This document shows, piece by piece, positions 23,519 to 33,000 of a stretch of 64,000 bases of DNA. The stretch is from NCBI RefSeq assembly GCF_008271365.1, contig NZ_CP043430.1, forward strand, positions 1,302,001 through 1,366,000, written 5' to 3'. Both the position numbers and the translations under genes were made by a program. Under the pieces are notes generated by a model, which had not been told where the DNA came from, ran no database searches, and saw only the letters and a list, made by a program, of their open reading frames with translations. This stretch comes from Microbacterium sp. 1S1. GTDB lineage: Bacteria > Actinomycetota > Actinomycetes > Actinomycetales > Microbacteriaceae. Each line of letters starts with the position of its first letter. The first letter of the stretch is position 1.

Positions 23519-24457
23519 ATGGAGCGCATGCCCTCCTCGCCGCACGCTCAGCATGCGGCGCCGCGCTCCCCGATCTTCGGCCCCGCCCTCCCGGTCGGGC
23601 TGGCGGTGACCGCGCTCGGCATGGTGCTGTCTCTCACCGGTGCGGCCGCGTCGCCGGCCGCTCCCGAAGAGCTGCCGCGCCCCGCCGCCGTCCTGCAGGT
23701 GCCGTCGGTCGAGAACGCCGCGACGCCCGCGGCCGACCCGTGTGCCGATCCCGCGGTGCAGAGCGCGATCGAGGCGGGAGACGACGCGGCCACCATCGCG
23801 GCGTTCGGCGGCGGGCTGCCCTTCCGCGACGCGGTTGTTGCGGGGAACGCGCCCTGTGTCTCCCTCAGCGATCCTGCCCGGATCTGGGTCGTGGTGAACA
23901 AGGGGCGTCCCCTCGACCCCGCCGCCTACGAGCCCGCGGGACTGAGCCAGGTACCGTTGCAGATGACGACGCCCTCCGGTCGCGTCCGTGCGGAAGTCGC
24001 CGACGCGGCCGGGCGCATGGCCGAAGCCGCCGTGACCGCGGGGGTCGGGCGCATCGGGGCGAACAACGGCTACCGCTCCTACGGTTTGCAGGTCGCGACC
24101 TACGATGCGCACGTGCGGGATCAGGGGCAGGCCGACGCGGATGCCGGCTCGGCGCGACCGGGGCACAGCGAGCATCAGACCGGGCTCGCCCTCGACGTCG
24201 TGGCGTGTGATGGAGGCTGTGGGGGCCTCGACGGGTTCGGCGCCACACGGCAGAGCGACTGGGTGGCCGCGCACGCCTGGGAATACGGATTCATCGTGCG
24301 CTACGAGGAGGGCGGCACCCCCGTGACCGGGTACGCCCCGGAGCCCTGGCACCTGCGCTACGTCGGCACGGAGCTGGCGGCGGCGTATCACGAGGGCGGC
24401 TATCGCACCCTCGAGGAGTTCTTCGGGCTGCCCGCGGCGCCCGACTACGGTCACTGA
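23519..24457 (+). CDS. D-alanyl-D-alanine carboxypeptidase, VanY family
   Basis: 312 residues. An N-terminal hydrophobic segment (ALPVGLAVTALGMVLSLTG, about 23-41) serves as signal peptide or membrane anchor. The C-terminal VanY metallopeptidase domain has RIGANNGYRSYGLQ, the zinc motif S217-x-H219-x2-G-x-A-x-D226, and H278 in EPWHLR, so all zinc ligands are intact. It would trim peptidoglycan stem peptides outside the membrane. The start is uncertain: ATG at 23519 or 23528 (GGAG just upstream of the latter). Cys residues at 75, 113, 230 and 234 may form disulfides. Confidence 0.87.
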   Translation: MERMPSSPHAQHAAPRSPIFGPALPVGLAVTALGMVLSLTGAAASPAAPEELPRPAAVLQVPSVENAATPAADPCADPAVQSAIEAGDDAATIAAFGGGLPFRDAVVAGNAPCVSLSDPARIWVVVNKGRPLDPAAYEPAGLSQVPLQMTTPSGRVRAEVADAAGRMAEAAVTAGVGRIGANNGYRSYGLQVATYDAHVRDQGQADADAGSARPGHSEHQTGLALDVVACDGGCGGLDGFGATRQSDWVAAHAWEYGFIVRYEEGGTPVTGYAPEPWHLRYVGTELAAAYHEGGYRTLEEFFGLPAAPDYGH

Positions 24458-24621
24458 GCGGCGGCGTCCGGAGGAGTGAGAAGCCGCCTCTGAGGCATTC
24501 CACAAACGCGGTACCCAGTGTCACCGTCGATGGGATGCATTCTCACAATCGCGTGTCCTGCCCCGTCTTTCCGCCGTAGACTCGCCGGAGCAAAGACGCA
24601 CGACACGTTCGGGAGGACGGC

Positions 24622-25785
24622 ATGGAACGCGACATCTACGAAGAGGATCACGAGGCATTCCGCGACCTCGTCAAGGATTTCGTCAAGCGCCACGTCACGC
24701 ACGCGGCGATCGAGAAGTGGGACGCCGCCGGAGAGGTGGACCGCGCGACGATGCGCGCCGCGGGTGAGGCGGGCATCATCGGGCTTTCCGTGCCCGAGGA
24801 GTTCGGCGGCGCCGGGATGCTCCAGGACTACCGCTTCCGCGCGATCGTCAACGAAGAGGTCATCGCTGCCGGAGCGGGCTCGCTCGCCGGGGCCTTCGGC
24901 ATCCAGGACGACCTGGCCGTGCCGTACCTCGTGCACATGGGTACCCAGGAGCAGAAGGAGAAGTGGCTGCCTCGCATGGCCACGGGCGAGGTCGTCGGCG
25001 CGCTCGCCATGACCGAGCCCGGCGCCGGGTCCGACCTCCGCGGCATCAAGACCACTGCGAAGAAGGTCGACGGCGGCTACCTCGTCAACGGTGCCAAGAC
25101 CTTCATCTCGTCGGGCGCGACCGCCGACCTCGTCGTGACCTTCGTCAAGACCGGCGAGGGCAACCGGCCCGACGCGTTCAGCCTCGTCCTCATCGAGAAG
25201 GGCATGGAGGGGTTCGACAACGGCAAGAAGCTGTCGAAGATGGGCTTCCACGGCCACGACACCGCCGAGCTGTCCTTCAGCGACGTGTTCGTGCCCGAGG
25301 AGAACCTCATCGGCGGCGTCGAGGGCAAGGGCTTCATCCAGCTCATGATGAACCTCCCGCTCGAGCGCCTCTCGATCGGCGTGGCCGGAGCCGCCGCGGC
25401 ACAGGCTGCGCTCGACTGGACGGTCGCGTACACGAAGGACCGCGAGGCCTTCGGCGAGCGCATCATCGACTTCCAGAACAGTCGCTTCACCATCGCCGAC
25501 ATGTCCGCCACGGTCGACGCGCTGTGGGCCTTCATCGACCGCGCGCTCCTCGCGTACAAGGACGGCAAGCTCTCGGCCGAGGAAGCCGCGAAGGTCAAGT
25601 TCTGGGCCACGGAGCGCGAGTGGGAGGTGCTCGACGCCGGGGTCCAGTTGCATGGCGGCTATGGCTACATCACCGAGTACCCCATCGCCCGGGCCTTCCT
25701 CGACGCCCGCGTGCACCGCATCTACGGCGGCACGAACGAGATCATGCGGGAGATCGTCGGACGGCAGATCGCCGGCAAGCGCTGA
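24622..25785 (+). CDS. Acyl-CoA dehydrogenase
   Basis: 387 residues, full-length FAD acyl-CoA dehydrogenase. FAD/substrate motifs AMTEPGAGSDL and TFISSGATADL, and C-terminal GGYGYITEYPIARAFLDARVH followed by YGGTNEIM. The position of the usual MCAD catalytic Glu is Gly (YGGTNEI), while Glu248 in LPLERLSIG occupies the place of the catalytic Glu of isovaleryl- and long-chain-CoA dehydrogenases; that points to a branched- or long-chain substrate. GGGAGGA precedes the ATG. The gene stands alone after a 164-bp gap in which I see no further feature. Confidence 0.92.
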   Translation: MERDIYEEDHEAFRDLVKDFVKRHVTHAAIEKWDAAGEVDRATMRAAGEAGIIGLSVPEEFGGAGMLQDYRFRAIVNEEVIAAGAGSLAGAFGIQDDLAVPYLVHMGTQEQKEKWLPRMATGEVVGALAMTEPGAGSDLRGIKTTAKKVDGGYLVNGAKTFISSGATADLVVTFVKTGEGNRPDAFSLVLIEKGMEGFDNGKKLSKMGFHGHDTAELSFSDVFVPEENLIGGVEGKGFIQLMMNLPLERLSIGVAGAAAAQAALDWTVAYTKDREAFGERIIDFQNSRFTIADMSATVDALWAFIDRALLAYKDGKLSAEEAAKVKFWATEREWEVLDAGVQLHGGYGYITEYPIARAFLDARVHRIYGGTNEIMREIVGRQIAGKR

Positions 25786-25802
25786 CGTCAGGCCCGGTCC
25801 CT

Positions 25803-25888
25803 GGGCATAACTCCGGAGAATCCCGATGACACGCCGGGGCGGTCCCGTCCGCCCCGGCGTGTCGTGCCGTGACTCCGGAGTTGTGCCC
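25803..25888. terminator. Compound palindromic element E3
   Basis: Outer arms GGGCATAACTCCGGAG (25803-25818) and CTCCGGAGTTGTGCCC (25873-25888) pair with one mismatch. The inner hairpin GACACGCCGGGGCGG / CCGCCCCGGCGTGTC (25828-25863) is a perfect 15-bp stem. It separates the convergent acyl-CoA dehydrogenase and siderophore-interacting protein genes. Arms are a variant of those of E1 and E2. Confidence 0.75.
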
Positions 25889-25893
25889 GTGGA

Positions 25894-26769
25894 TTACGGG
25901 AGGGGTGCCGCGGCGGCCTCGCGGGCGGCCCTGGAGGCGGGGGAGGCGGCGCCGATCTTCCAGTACCCGCAGAAGCTCACGGCGTTCTTGTCGACCCCGC
26001 GCTCGCCGACGAGCTGCTTGCGGGCGCCGGAGGCCAGCGCCTGCTCCCCGGCCGCATAGGCGTGGAACGGAGCGTCCGGGAGTGCCGTCCTGCCCAGGGC
26101 GTCAAGTGCAAGGGCACCGGGCGGGATCTCCCCCGGCCGCACGATCCAGACCACCTCGAGCCCGGGCGGGTGCGGGAACTCCAGGGCATCCTCCGCTGAA
26201 GGGACCTCGATGATCGCCGTCCCCGCGGCGTCGGCCGGCAGGGAGGCGCTGATCGACGCGATCGCGGGGAGGGCGGTCTCGTCGCCGACCAGCATCACTC
26301 GGTCGGTGCCGCGCTCGGGGTTGAAGGTCAGGCCCTCGTCGATGATGAGGACGTGCTCGCCGGGGGAGCAGGTCTCCGCCCACCGCGAGGCCGGACCGGC
26401 GGTGCCGTCGGCCGCCGAGCCGTGCAGGACGAAGTCGACGTCGAGCTCGGCGTGAGTTTCGGACGTGGCCGGGCGGTAGGCGCGCACGGTGTAGTTGCGC
26501 ATCACGGGGCGCTCGCCGTCGGGGATGCGGAGGAACTTCAGGTATCCGAACATCCGGTTCGCCTTGGCGGGCACCCGCTCCAGCCCCGCCTCACCCCCGA
26601 TCGGCAGGAACAGCCGGAACCACTGGTCGAAGCCCATCGGGCGGAAGCGGTCGATCTCACCGCCGCCCAGGGTCACCCGCATCCAGTGCGGGGCGAGCCG
26701 TTCGGTGCGGAGCACGGTGAGGTGCAGGAGCTCGGGCGTCTCCGGCTTGACCATCTTGCTGAATGCCAT
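25894..26769 (-). CDS. Siderophore-interacting protein (ViuB/SIP family FAD reductase)
   Basis: 291 residues. The FAD-binding domain contains PVMRNYTVRAYRP (the RxYT/S flavin motif) and DVDFVLHGSAADGTAGPASRWA; the SIP C-terminal NAD(P)H-binding domain has MLVGDETALPAIASI and AGEQALASGARKQLV, ending GYWKIG, all typical. SIPs reduce ferric siderophores to release iron in the cytoplasm. The gene is last in a minus-strand operon behind an ECF transporter ATPase and EcfT (10-bp gap, AAAGGTGA ribosome site), and a DtxR-like box precedes the operon, so an iron-uptake role is likely. An Ala-rich tail follows the domain. Confidence 0.92.
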   Translation of the reverse strand: MAFSKMVKPETPELLHLTVLRTERLAPHWMRVTLGGGEIDRFRPMGFDQWFRLFLPIGGEAGLERVPAKANRMFGYLKFLRIPDGERPVMRNYTVRAYRPATSETHAELDVDFVLHGSAADGTAGPASRWAETCSPGEHVLIIDEGLTFNPERGTDRVMLVGDETALPAIASISASLPADAAGTAIIEVPSAEDALEFPHPPGLEVVWIVRPGEIPPGALALDALGRTALPDAPFHAYAAGEQALASGARKQLVGERGVDKNAVSFCGYWKIGAASPASRAAREAAAAPLP

Positions 26770-26779
26770 GGGTCACCTT

Positions 26780-27592
26780 TCAGGGGAGCTGCCAGGGGAA
26801 GAAGAGGAGGAAGAGCGCGGCCGACACCGCGAGCATGGCCACGGTGAACACGGTGTCCCGCGTCCGGAACGGCACGAGATGCCGCTCGGTCCGCGTCGGA
26901 TGCGCGCCGAACGCGCGGGAGTCCATCGCGAGGGCCACGCGCTCCGCATGCCGGATGGCACCGGCGAGCAGCGGCACGATGTACCCCCAGCCGCGAGCGA
27001 TGCGGGCGAGAGGCCCGCGGCCGCCGTGGTAACCGCGCACGCGGTGCGCAGCCCGGATCACGCTCAGCTCGTAGCCGAAGCGCGGCACGAAGCGGAAGGC
27101 CGCCAGGGCCGTGTAGCCGATGCGGTACGGCACGCGCAGCTGCTGCACGCTCGCCCGGACCAGGTCGGACCCACTGGTCGTGAGACCTCCGACGAGGGCG
27201 AGCGCGACGATCGAGCCCAGCCGCAGCGCCGTGGCGAACCCGATGAGGAGCGCGCCGCTGTACAGGGTCCAGTCGCCGATCGTGAGGAGGGGTGCGGTGT
27301 CGTCGACCAGGGCAGCGTCGACCCAGAGGGCGAAACCGACGCCGATCGCCACCATCGCCCCGGGCAGGCCGAGCAGCAGCAGCGCGAGGAGCCGCCCCGT
27401 CACCCGCGCGCCCACGAGGAGGAGCACGTACGCGAGCACGAGGAACGCGGCCGGCGCCGCCAGGTCCCGCACGAAGACGAGGAGCAGCATCGCGGGGGCG
27501 AAGCCGGCGACCTTCGCGAGAGGGTTGAGCCCGTACAGGAACTGGCGCCGTGAGGTGGCCGTCAGCGGCGCGTACGGGTCGAGTGTGGTCAT
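26780..27592 (-). CDS. ECF transporter T component (EcfT/CbiQ family)
   Basis: About 270 residues with five to six membrane helices and the EcfT coupling region including FRFVPRFGYELSVIRAAHRVRG and ERVALAMDSRAFGA, which carries the second Ala-Arg-Gly/Ala-type signature that docks onto the ATPases. Start is uncertain: ATG at 27590-27592 or GTG at 27596-27598, the latter overlapping the upstream ATPase stop as GTGA. It couples the ATPase to an S component, probably the gene at 29343-29888. Confidence 0.87.
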   Translation of the reverse strand: MTTLDPYAPLTATSRRQFLYGLNPLAKVAGFAPAMLLLVFVRDLAAPAAFLVLAYVLLLVGARVTGRLLALLLLGLPGAMVAIGVGFALWVDAALVDDTAPLLTIGDWTLYSGALLIGFATALRLGSIVALALVGGLTTSGSDLVRASVQQLRVPYRIGYTALAAFRFVPRFGYELSVIRAAHRVRGYHGGRGPLARIARGWGYIVPLLAGAIRHAERVALAMDSRAFGAHPTRTERHLVPFRTRDTVFTVAMLAVSAALFLLFFPWQLP

Positions 27593-27594
27593 CG

Positions 27595-29262
27595 TCACGG
27601 GGCCGCCTCCCATCCGGCCTCCGCGAGCACGCGCTGCAGGGCCGGGACGCGCAACCCGGCGGAGGGGAGGATCACGGGGTCCGCGAAGAGCGCGGCCGTC
27701 GGGCCGGCGGCGCGCACCCGCCCCTCGGCCAGGACGACTGTGTCGCTGGCGTGCTCGGCGACGAGCTGCAGGTCGTGGGTGACGATGACGACGGTCGTGC
27801 CATCGGCGCGAAGACTCGCCAGCAGGTCGAGGAGTTCGGCGGCCCTGGCGCGGTCCTGGCCGAACGTGGGCTCGTCGAGGGCGAGCACCGCGGGACGCGT
27901 GATGAGGGCGGTTCCCACCGAGAGCCGTCGCTTCTCGCCACCGGAGAGGAGGAACGGGTGCACGCCGGCCTTGTGCGCCAGGCCGAACCGGTCGAGCATC
28001 TCCGCCACGCGGGTGGCCACCTCGGCGTCGGGCACATGGCGCAGCCGGAGTCCGTGGGCGAGTTCGTCGAACACCGTGGCGGCGATGAACTGGTGCTCCG
28101 GGTTCTGGAACACGAAGCCGATGCGCGCCGCGAGGTCACGAGGGGAGGCGGTGCCCGGGTCGATGCCGTCGACGGAGACCCGTCCCTTCGGTGGCGGGAC
28201 GACCCCCGCCAGCGCCTGGATCAGCGTGGTCTTTCCCGCGCCGTTGGCCCCGACGATCGCGGTGAGACTCCCGGCGGCGATGTCGAGGTCGACCCCGTGC
28301 AGGATCTCAGTGCGACGCCGCGCGACGGTGAGGCCCCGTGCCCGGATAATCGGCCCCCGATCGGCGGAGCGGGATGCCACGTCGGGCCTCCCCGCCGCGC
28401 GGGCAGGGCCTGGAGGCAGGGCGGCGGCCAGTGCCTCGGGCGTCAGCGGCAGCGGCTCGAGGACGATGCCCCGGTCGCGGAGGCGGAGCGCGGCGAGTGT
28501 CGCGGCAGGCAGCCAGACCCCCATGGCGACGAGCTCGTCCGCGTGCTCGCGGATGGTGTCCGCAGCCGGACCGTCGAAGACCACCCGGCCCTCGCGGTCG
28601 AGCACGATGGTGCGCGTGACGAAGCGCATCGCGGCATCGAGATTGTGCTCGACGAGGAGGATGGCGCGGTCTCCTGCCGCCACGACGTCGGTCAGCGCCG
28701 CGTAGACGTCGTCGATCCCCTGCGGATCGAGGTTGGCGGTCGGCTCGTCCAGCACGATGAGCGGAGAGCCCATCGCGAGCGCGCAGGCGATGGCGAGGCG
28801 CTGTCGGCCGCCGCCGGACAGGTGATCGGGGTTGTCGTCGCGGCGCTCCCACAGGCCGACGCGGTGCAGCGCGTCCTCGACACGGGTGCGCACGATGTCG
28901 AGCGGGAGCAGGAGGTTCTCGGGCCCGAAGGCGACCTCGTCGTACACGGTGCCGGTGACGATCTGGGCGTCCGGATCCTGGAACACCATGGCGACGTGCG
29001 TGCTGAGCGTCGCGGTGTGCGCCGTCGCCGTGTCGATGCCGCCGGCCTCGACGGTGCCGGACATGGTGGCGGGGAGCGCGTGCGGGATGAGGCCGTTGAG
29101 GGCCAGGGTGAGCGTCGACTTCCCGGAGCCGGAGGGTCCGAGCAACAGGACGACCTCGCCGGGATGGATGTCGAAGGTCACGTCACGCGGGGACGGGTGC
29201 GCCGCGTCCGCGTGGGTGAGAGTCAGCTCTCGCACGCGGAGGAGGGGTGCGGATGGGCGCAC
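27595..29262 (-). CDS. ECF transporter ATPase, two fused ATP-binding cassettes
   Basis: 555 residues, two ABC domains in one chain (EcfA-EcfA' fusion). Cassette 1: Walker A GPSGSGKST (K48), Q-loop FQDPDAQ, signature LSGGGRQRL (148-156), Walker B LIVLDEPT (E173). Cassette 2: GANGAGKTT (K344), FQNPEHQ, LSGGEKRRL (440-448), LALDEPT (E464). Both catalytic Glu residues are present; the first signature has G instead of Q at the fifth position. Linker 265-305 is Pro/Ala-rich. Coupled to ecfT by GTGA overlap, and 80 bp downstream of the S-component gene with a DtxR-like box in between. Confidence 0.92.
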   Translation of the reverse strand: MRPSAPLLRVRELTLTHADAAHPSPRDVTFDIHPGEVVLLLGPSGSGKSTLTLALNGLIPHALPATMSGTVEAGGIDTATAHTATLSTHVAMVFQDPDAQIVTGTVYDEVAFGPENLLLPLDIVRTRVEDALHRVGLWERRDDNPDHLSGGGRQRLAIACALAMGSPLIVLDEPTANLDPQGIDDVYAALTDVVAAGDRAILLVEHNLDAAMRFVTRTIVLDREGRVVFDGPAADTIREHADELVAMGVWLPAATLAALRLRDRGIVLEPLPLTPEALAAALPPGPARAAGRPDVASRSADRGPIIRARGLTVARRRTEILHGVDLDIAAGSLTAIVGANGAGKTTLIQALAGVVPPPKGRVSVDGIDPGTASPRDLAARIGFVFQNPEHQFIAATVFDELAHGLRLRHVPDAEVATRVAEMLDRFGLAHKAGVHPFLLSGGEKRRLSVGTALITRPAVLALDEPTFGQDRARAAELLDLLASLRADGTTVVIVTHDLQLVAEHASDTVVLAEGRVRAAGPTAALFADPVILPSAGLRVPALQRVLAEAGWEAAP

Positions 29263-29299
29263 GGCACGTTCCTGGTTCGACGGTGGGTGTGCCTCTAAC

Positions 29300-29318
29300 T
29301 TAGCTGAGCCTTACCTGT
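29300..29318. promoter_or_regulatory. DtxR/IdeR-type iron box upstream of the ECF ATPase
   Basis: TTAGCTGAGCCTTACCTGT matches the 19-bp DtxR/IdeR consensus TTAGGTTAGCCTAACCTAA at 14 positions, including the conserved central GCCT and the TTAG end. It is centred about 47 bp upstream of the ATPase start, where bound repressor would block transcription when iron is plentiful. Confidence 0.7.
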
Positions 29319-29342
29319 GCTGCCAGAACGGTCCGTGCGCGA

Positions 29343-29888
29343 TCAGCGGCGGGCGACGCCGGCGGTGCGCAGCGAGGAGCCGACGGCGAGGCCGATCGCC
29401 GTCCAGACCACAGGGCCGAGCACCGAGATCGCCAGGTACAGCAGCTGGGCCCACAGGGGCATCACCGCGAGGTTCGCGGCGAAGAACACCGCGACCGCCA
29501 CGACGACGCCGATCACGACGGCCGACGCGAAGAAGCGCCAGGCACCCCAGGAGCGGTAGCGGGTGAGCGCGGCGACGCCCTCCTGGATGAGCCCGAACAG
29601 CAGTGCCGTGCCGATGAACCGCAGCGACCACGCCGGGTTGAAGGCGCTCGCGATGAGGGCGGCGAACACGTGCGTGATGAGCGCCACGAAGGGCAGCCGC
29701 AGCACCTCCTGCGCGATGATGCCCGGCAGCACGTGCGAGCCCAGCACGAGGCCGTAGAGGAACAGCAGCGGACTGGCGAGAAGCAGAGGGGTGACCCAGC
29801 CGGCGATGCCGCCGAGGATGCCCGTCGCCACGCCGATCGCTGCGCAGATCAGCAGCACTCTGGTCGACAGGACGGAAGTTCGGGCCAC
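29343..29888 (-). CDS. ECF transporter S component (YkoE-like)
   Basis: 181 residues with five to six hydrophobic helices and no ABC motif. The pattern LLFLYGLVLGSHVLPGIIAQEVLRLP and LIQEGVAALTRYRSWGAWRF resembles the YkoE group of substrate-binding ECF proteins. It would bind the transported ligand within the membrane. The GTG start at 29886-29888 lies exactly 6 nt after TAGGCT, suggesting a leaderless transcript. YkoE relatives are linked to thiamin precursors, but the SIP gene and iron box downstream argue for an iron-related ligand here; this remains open. Confidence 0.78.
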   Translation of the reverse strand: MARTSVLSTRVLLICAAIGVATGILGGIAGWVTPLLLASPLLFLYGLVLGSHVLPGIIAQEVLRLPFVALITHVFAALIASAFNPAWSLRFIGTALLFGLIQEGVAALTRYRSWGAWRFFASAVVIGVVVAVAVFFAANLAVMPLWAQLLYLAISVLGPVVWTAIGLAVGSSLRTAGVARR

Positions 29889-30064
29889 GTCTCCAGCCTA
29901 CTGGCGACATTCGGAGACCCGGCCGCCGTCCACCCTGACCGATCGGCGTGAGCGGACTCGACCATCGTTCAGTTCTCGATCCTGCGCGGAGAAGCGGGGC
30001 TATGGTGAGCCGCGGTGCGGCAACGACGCCGCATCGGGATCATCGGGATCATCAGGAGCGAGAT

Positions 30065-33000
30065 ATGGGTCGAACACCCCTTCGGATCGCAGCAGCCACC
30101 ACCCTGGCCACGCTGTTCATCGCATCGACGGCCAGCGCGGGCTTCGCAGCGACCGGGGAGGTGACGCACCCGGTTCCGGTCGCCGGCACGCCAGGACACT
30201 ACATCGTGGTCATGAAGGCCGACCCGCTCGCCAGCTACGAAGGGGACATCAAGGGGCTCAAGGCGACGAAGCCCGCCGAGGGCGAGCAGCTCGAGACGCA
30301 GTCGCAGGACTCGCAGCGCTACGTCAAGCACCTCAAGTCCGAGCAGAAGAGCCTCATCAACGACGTCGGCGTCACACCGGACACGACCTACCAGGTCGTG
30401 CTCAACGGCTTCAGCGCCGACCTCTCCGGCGAACAGGTGGACCAGCTCCGTGCCTCGAAGGATGTCCTCGGTGTGTACCCCGATGAGATCCGGCACCCCG
30501 ATGCGCAGACCTCCACGGACTACCTCGGCCTCGGCGACGACCGCAAGGGCCGCGGCGGAGTGTGGCAGCAGACGGGAGGCGTGAAGAAGGCCGGTGAGGG
30601 CGTCGTGGTCGGCGTCATCGACACCGGCATCGCTCCCGAGCACCCGTCGTTCGAGGGCAAGAAGCTCAAGCAGCAGAAGAAGCAGAAGAGCCGGCACAAG
30701 GGCTCGGAGCCCTACACCGACGGCACCTACGTGTACTTCGACAAGTCAGACGGCGGACAGTTCCGTGGCGCGATGGTCGAGGGCCAGGACTGGGACGAGC
30801 GCGACTACTCGTCGAAGCTCATCGGCGGACAGTACTTCTTCGCGGGAGCTCAGGCCGCCGGCTTCGACTTCCAACACGACTATCTCTCCCCGCGCGACGG
30901 CGACGGCCACGGCTCCCACACGGCGAGCACCGCGGCGGGCAACTTCGGCGTGGAGGCCGGGATCGAGGGCGTCGACTTCGGAACGATCTCGGGCGTCGCA
31001 CCCGGGGCGAAGGTCGCCGCGTACAAGGCCTGCTATGTCGGGCCGGACACGAGCGTGACCACGGATGACATCTGCGCGCTCAGCGACCTCGTCGCCGCGA
31101 TCGACCAGGCCGTCGCCGACGGCGTCGACGTGATCAACTACTCGATCGGGGGCGGGGCCGCGAGCACCGTGATGGCGCCGGAAGACCTCGCGTTCCTCAG
31201 CGCCGCGGCCGCCGGTGTCTTCGTCGCGACCAGCGCCGGCAACGACGGACCGGATCCGGTCACCGCCGACCACGCCTCGCCGTGGTACACGACGGTCGCC
31301 GCCTCCACCATCCCGACGTGGGAAGGCACTGTGCAGTTCGACGGCTTCGAGCAGGCCGGCGCTTCGGTGACCGTGCCCTTCGGGGAGAGCGTCTCCGGGC
31401 CCTCCATCGCCGCGCTGGATGCCGCGGCAGCCGGGGCGGTGGACGCGCAGCTGTGCTTGCCGGGCACCCTCGACCCGGCGAAGGTCTCCGGGCACATCGT
31501 CGTCTGCGATCGCGGCGGCAACGCCCGCGCCGAGAAGTCCCAGGTCGTGAAGGACGCCGGCGGCATCGGCATGGTCCTGGTGAACGTGCCGGGTGGCGCG
31601 GACTCGCTCGACAACGACTTCCACGCGGTGCCGACCGTGCACCTGAACGCCGTGCACCGCGAGGCCGTGCTCGCCTACGTGCAGGGCGGAGTCGACCGGC
31701 CGATCACCCTCGTCGGAGAGAACACCACGGGCGTGACCACGCCGACCCCGCAGATCGCGGGCTTCTCGAGCCGCGGGCCGATGCTGGCCGACGGGAGCGA
31801 TGTGTTGAAGCCGGATGTCGCGGCGCCGGGCGTCGCGATCCTCGCCGCCACGCACAACGCCCCGGGCGAGGAGCCGACCTTCGGCATCCTCTCCGGGACG
31901 TCGATGGCCTCCCCGCACATCGCGGGCCTGGGTGCGCTGTACCTCGGCGAGCACCCGAGGGCCACCCCGGCGGAGATCCGGTCGGCCATGATGACCACCG
32001 CGTACGACACCGTGCTCCCCGACGGTTCGAAGAACACGAACCCGTTCGAGCAGGGCGCCGGACAGGTCGATGCGACGCGGTTCCTGAACCCCGGTCTGCT
32101 CTACCTCAACGGCTTCAAGGACTGGGCGGCGTTCCTCGACGGGAAGGGGCTGTCGGACTTCCCCGGCATCGACCCCATCGACGGCAGCGACCTGAACCAG
32201 GCATCGATCTCGATCGGCTCCCTGGCCAGCGCGCAGACCGTCACCCGCTCGGTCACCTCGACCGAGAAGGGCGTGTTCACGGCGAAGGCCTCCGTCCCCG
32301 GCGTGAACGTCACGGTCACGCCGTCCCAGCTCTCCTTCGACAAGCCGGGGCAGACCAAGACCTTCACGGTCACGTTCGACAGCACCACCGCGCCGGTCGA
32401 GCAGTGGGCCACGGGTTCGCTCACCTGGACGAGCAAGAAGAACACGGTGCGCTCGCCGATCGCGGTGTTCCCGGTCACGGCGGATGCCCCGGCCGAGGTC
32501 ACCGGCACCGGCGTCGACGGCAGCGCCTCGGTGGAGATCATCCCCGGGCTCGACGGCGACCTCGCGCTCGGTCTCTCGGGTCTCGCACCGTTCCAGCTCC
32601 TCACCGATCCGGGCAACCCCGTCGAGGGGCACTCGGGCAACGAGAACTCGGGCGACGCGAACAAGGACGTGTCCTGGATCGTCGACGTGCCGGAGGGCGC
32701 CACGCTCTCGCGGTTCGACCTCGACTCGTCCGACGACGAGGGCAGTGACCTCGACCTCACCGTCTACCGGGTCGTGGGCCCCGACGACCTGCGCTATTAC
32801 GAGCGGTGGCAGTCCGCGACCGGGTCGGCCGACGAGCAGGTCACGGTCCCGACACCGACCGCGGGTACCTACCTGGTCGTGGCGAACGTGTACGCGACCA
32901 CGGGACCGATGACGTGGGACATGACCTACGCCACCGTGCTTCCGGAGGGGGCGGGTTCGTTCACCGCGACGCCGAATCCGATCGCCGCGGTTCGTGGGGA

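Noticed and set aside
22364..24505. Radical SAM gene starting at 24505 (713 codons)
   Set aside because: The first 350 codons overlap the VanY-type gene antisense and show no similarity; a promoter-like -35/-10 lies right before 23452.
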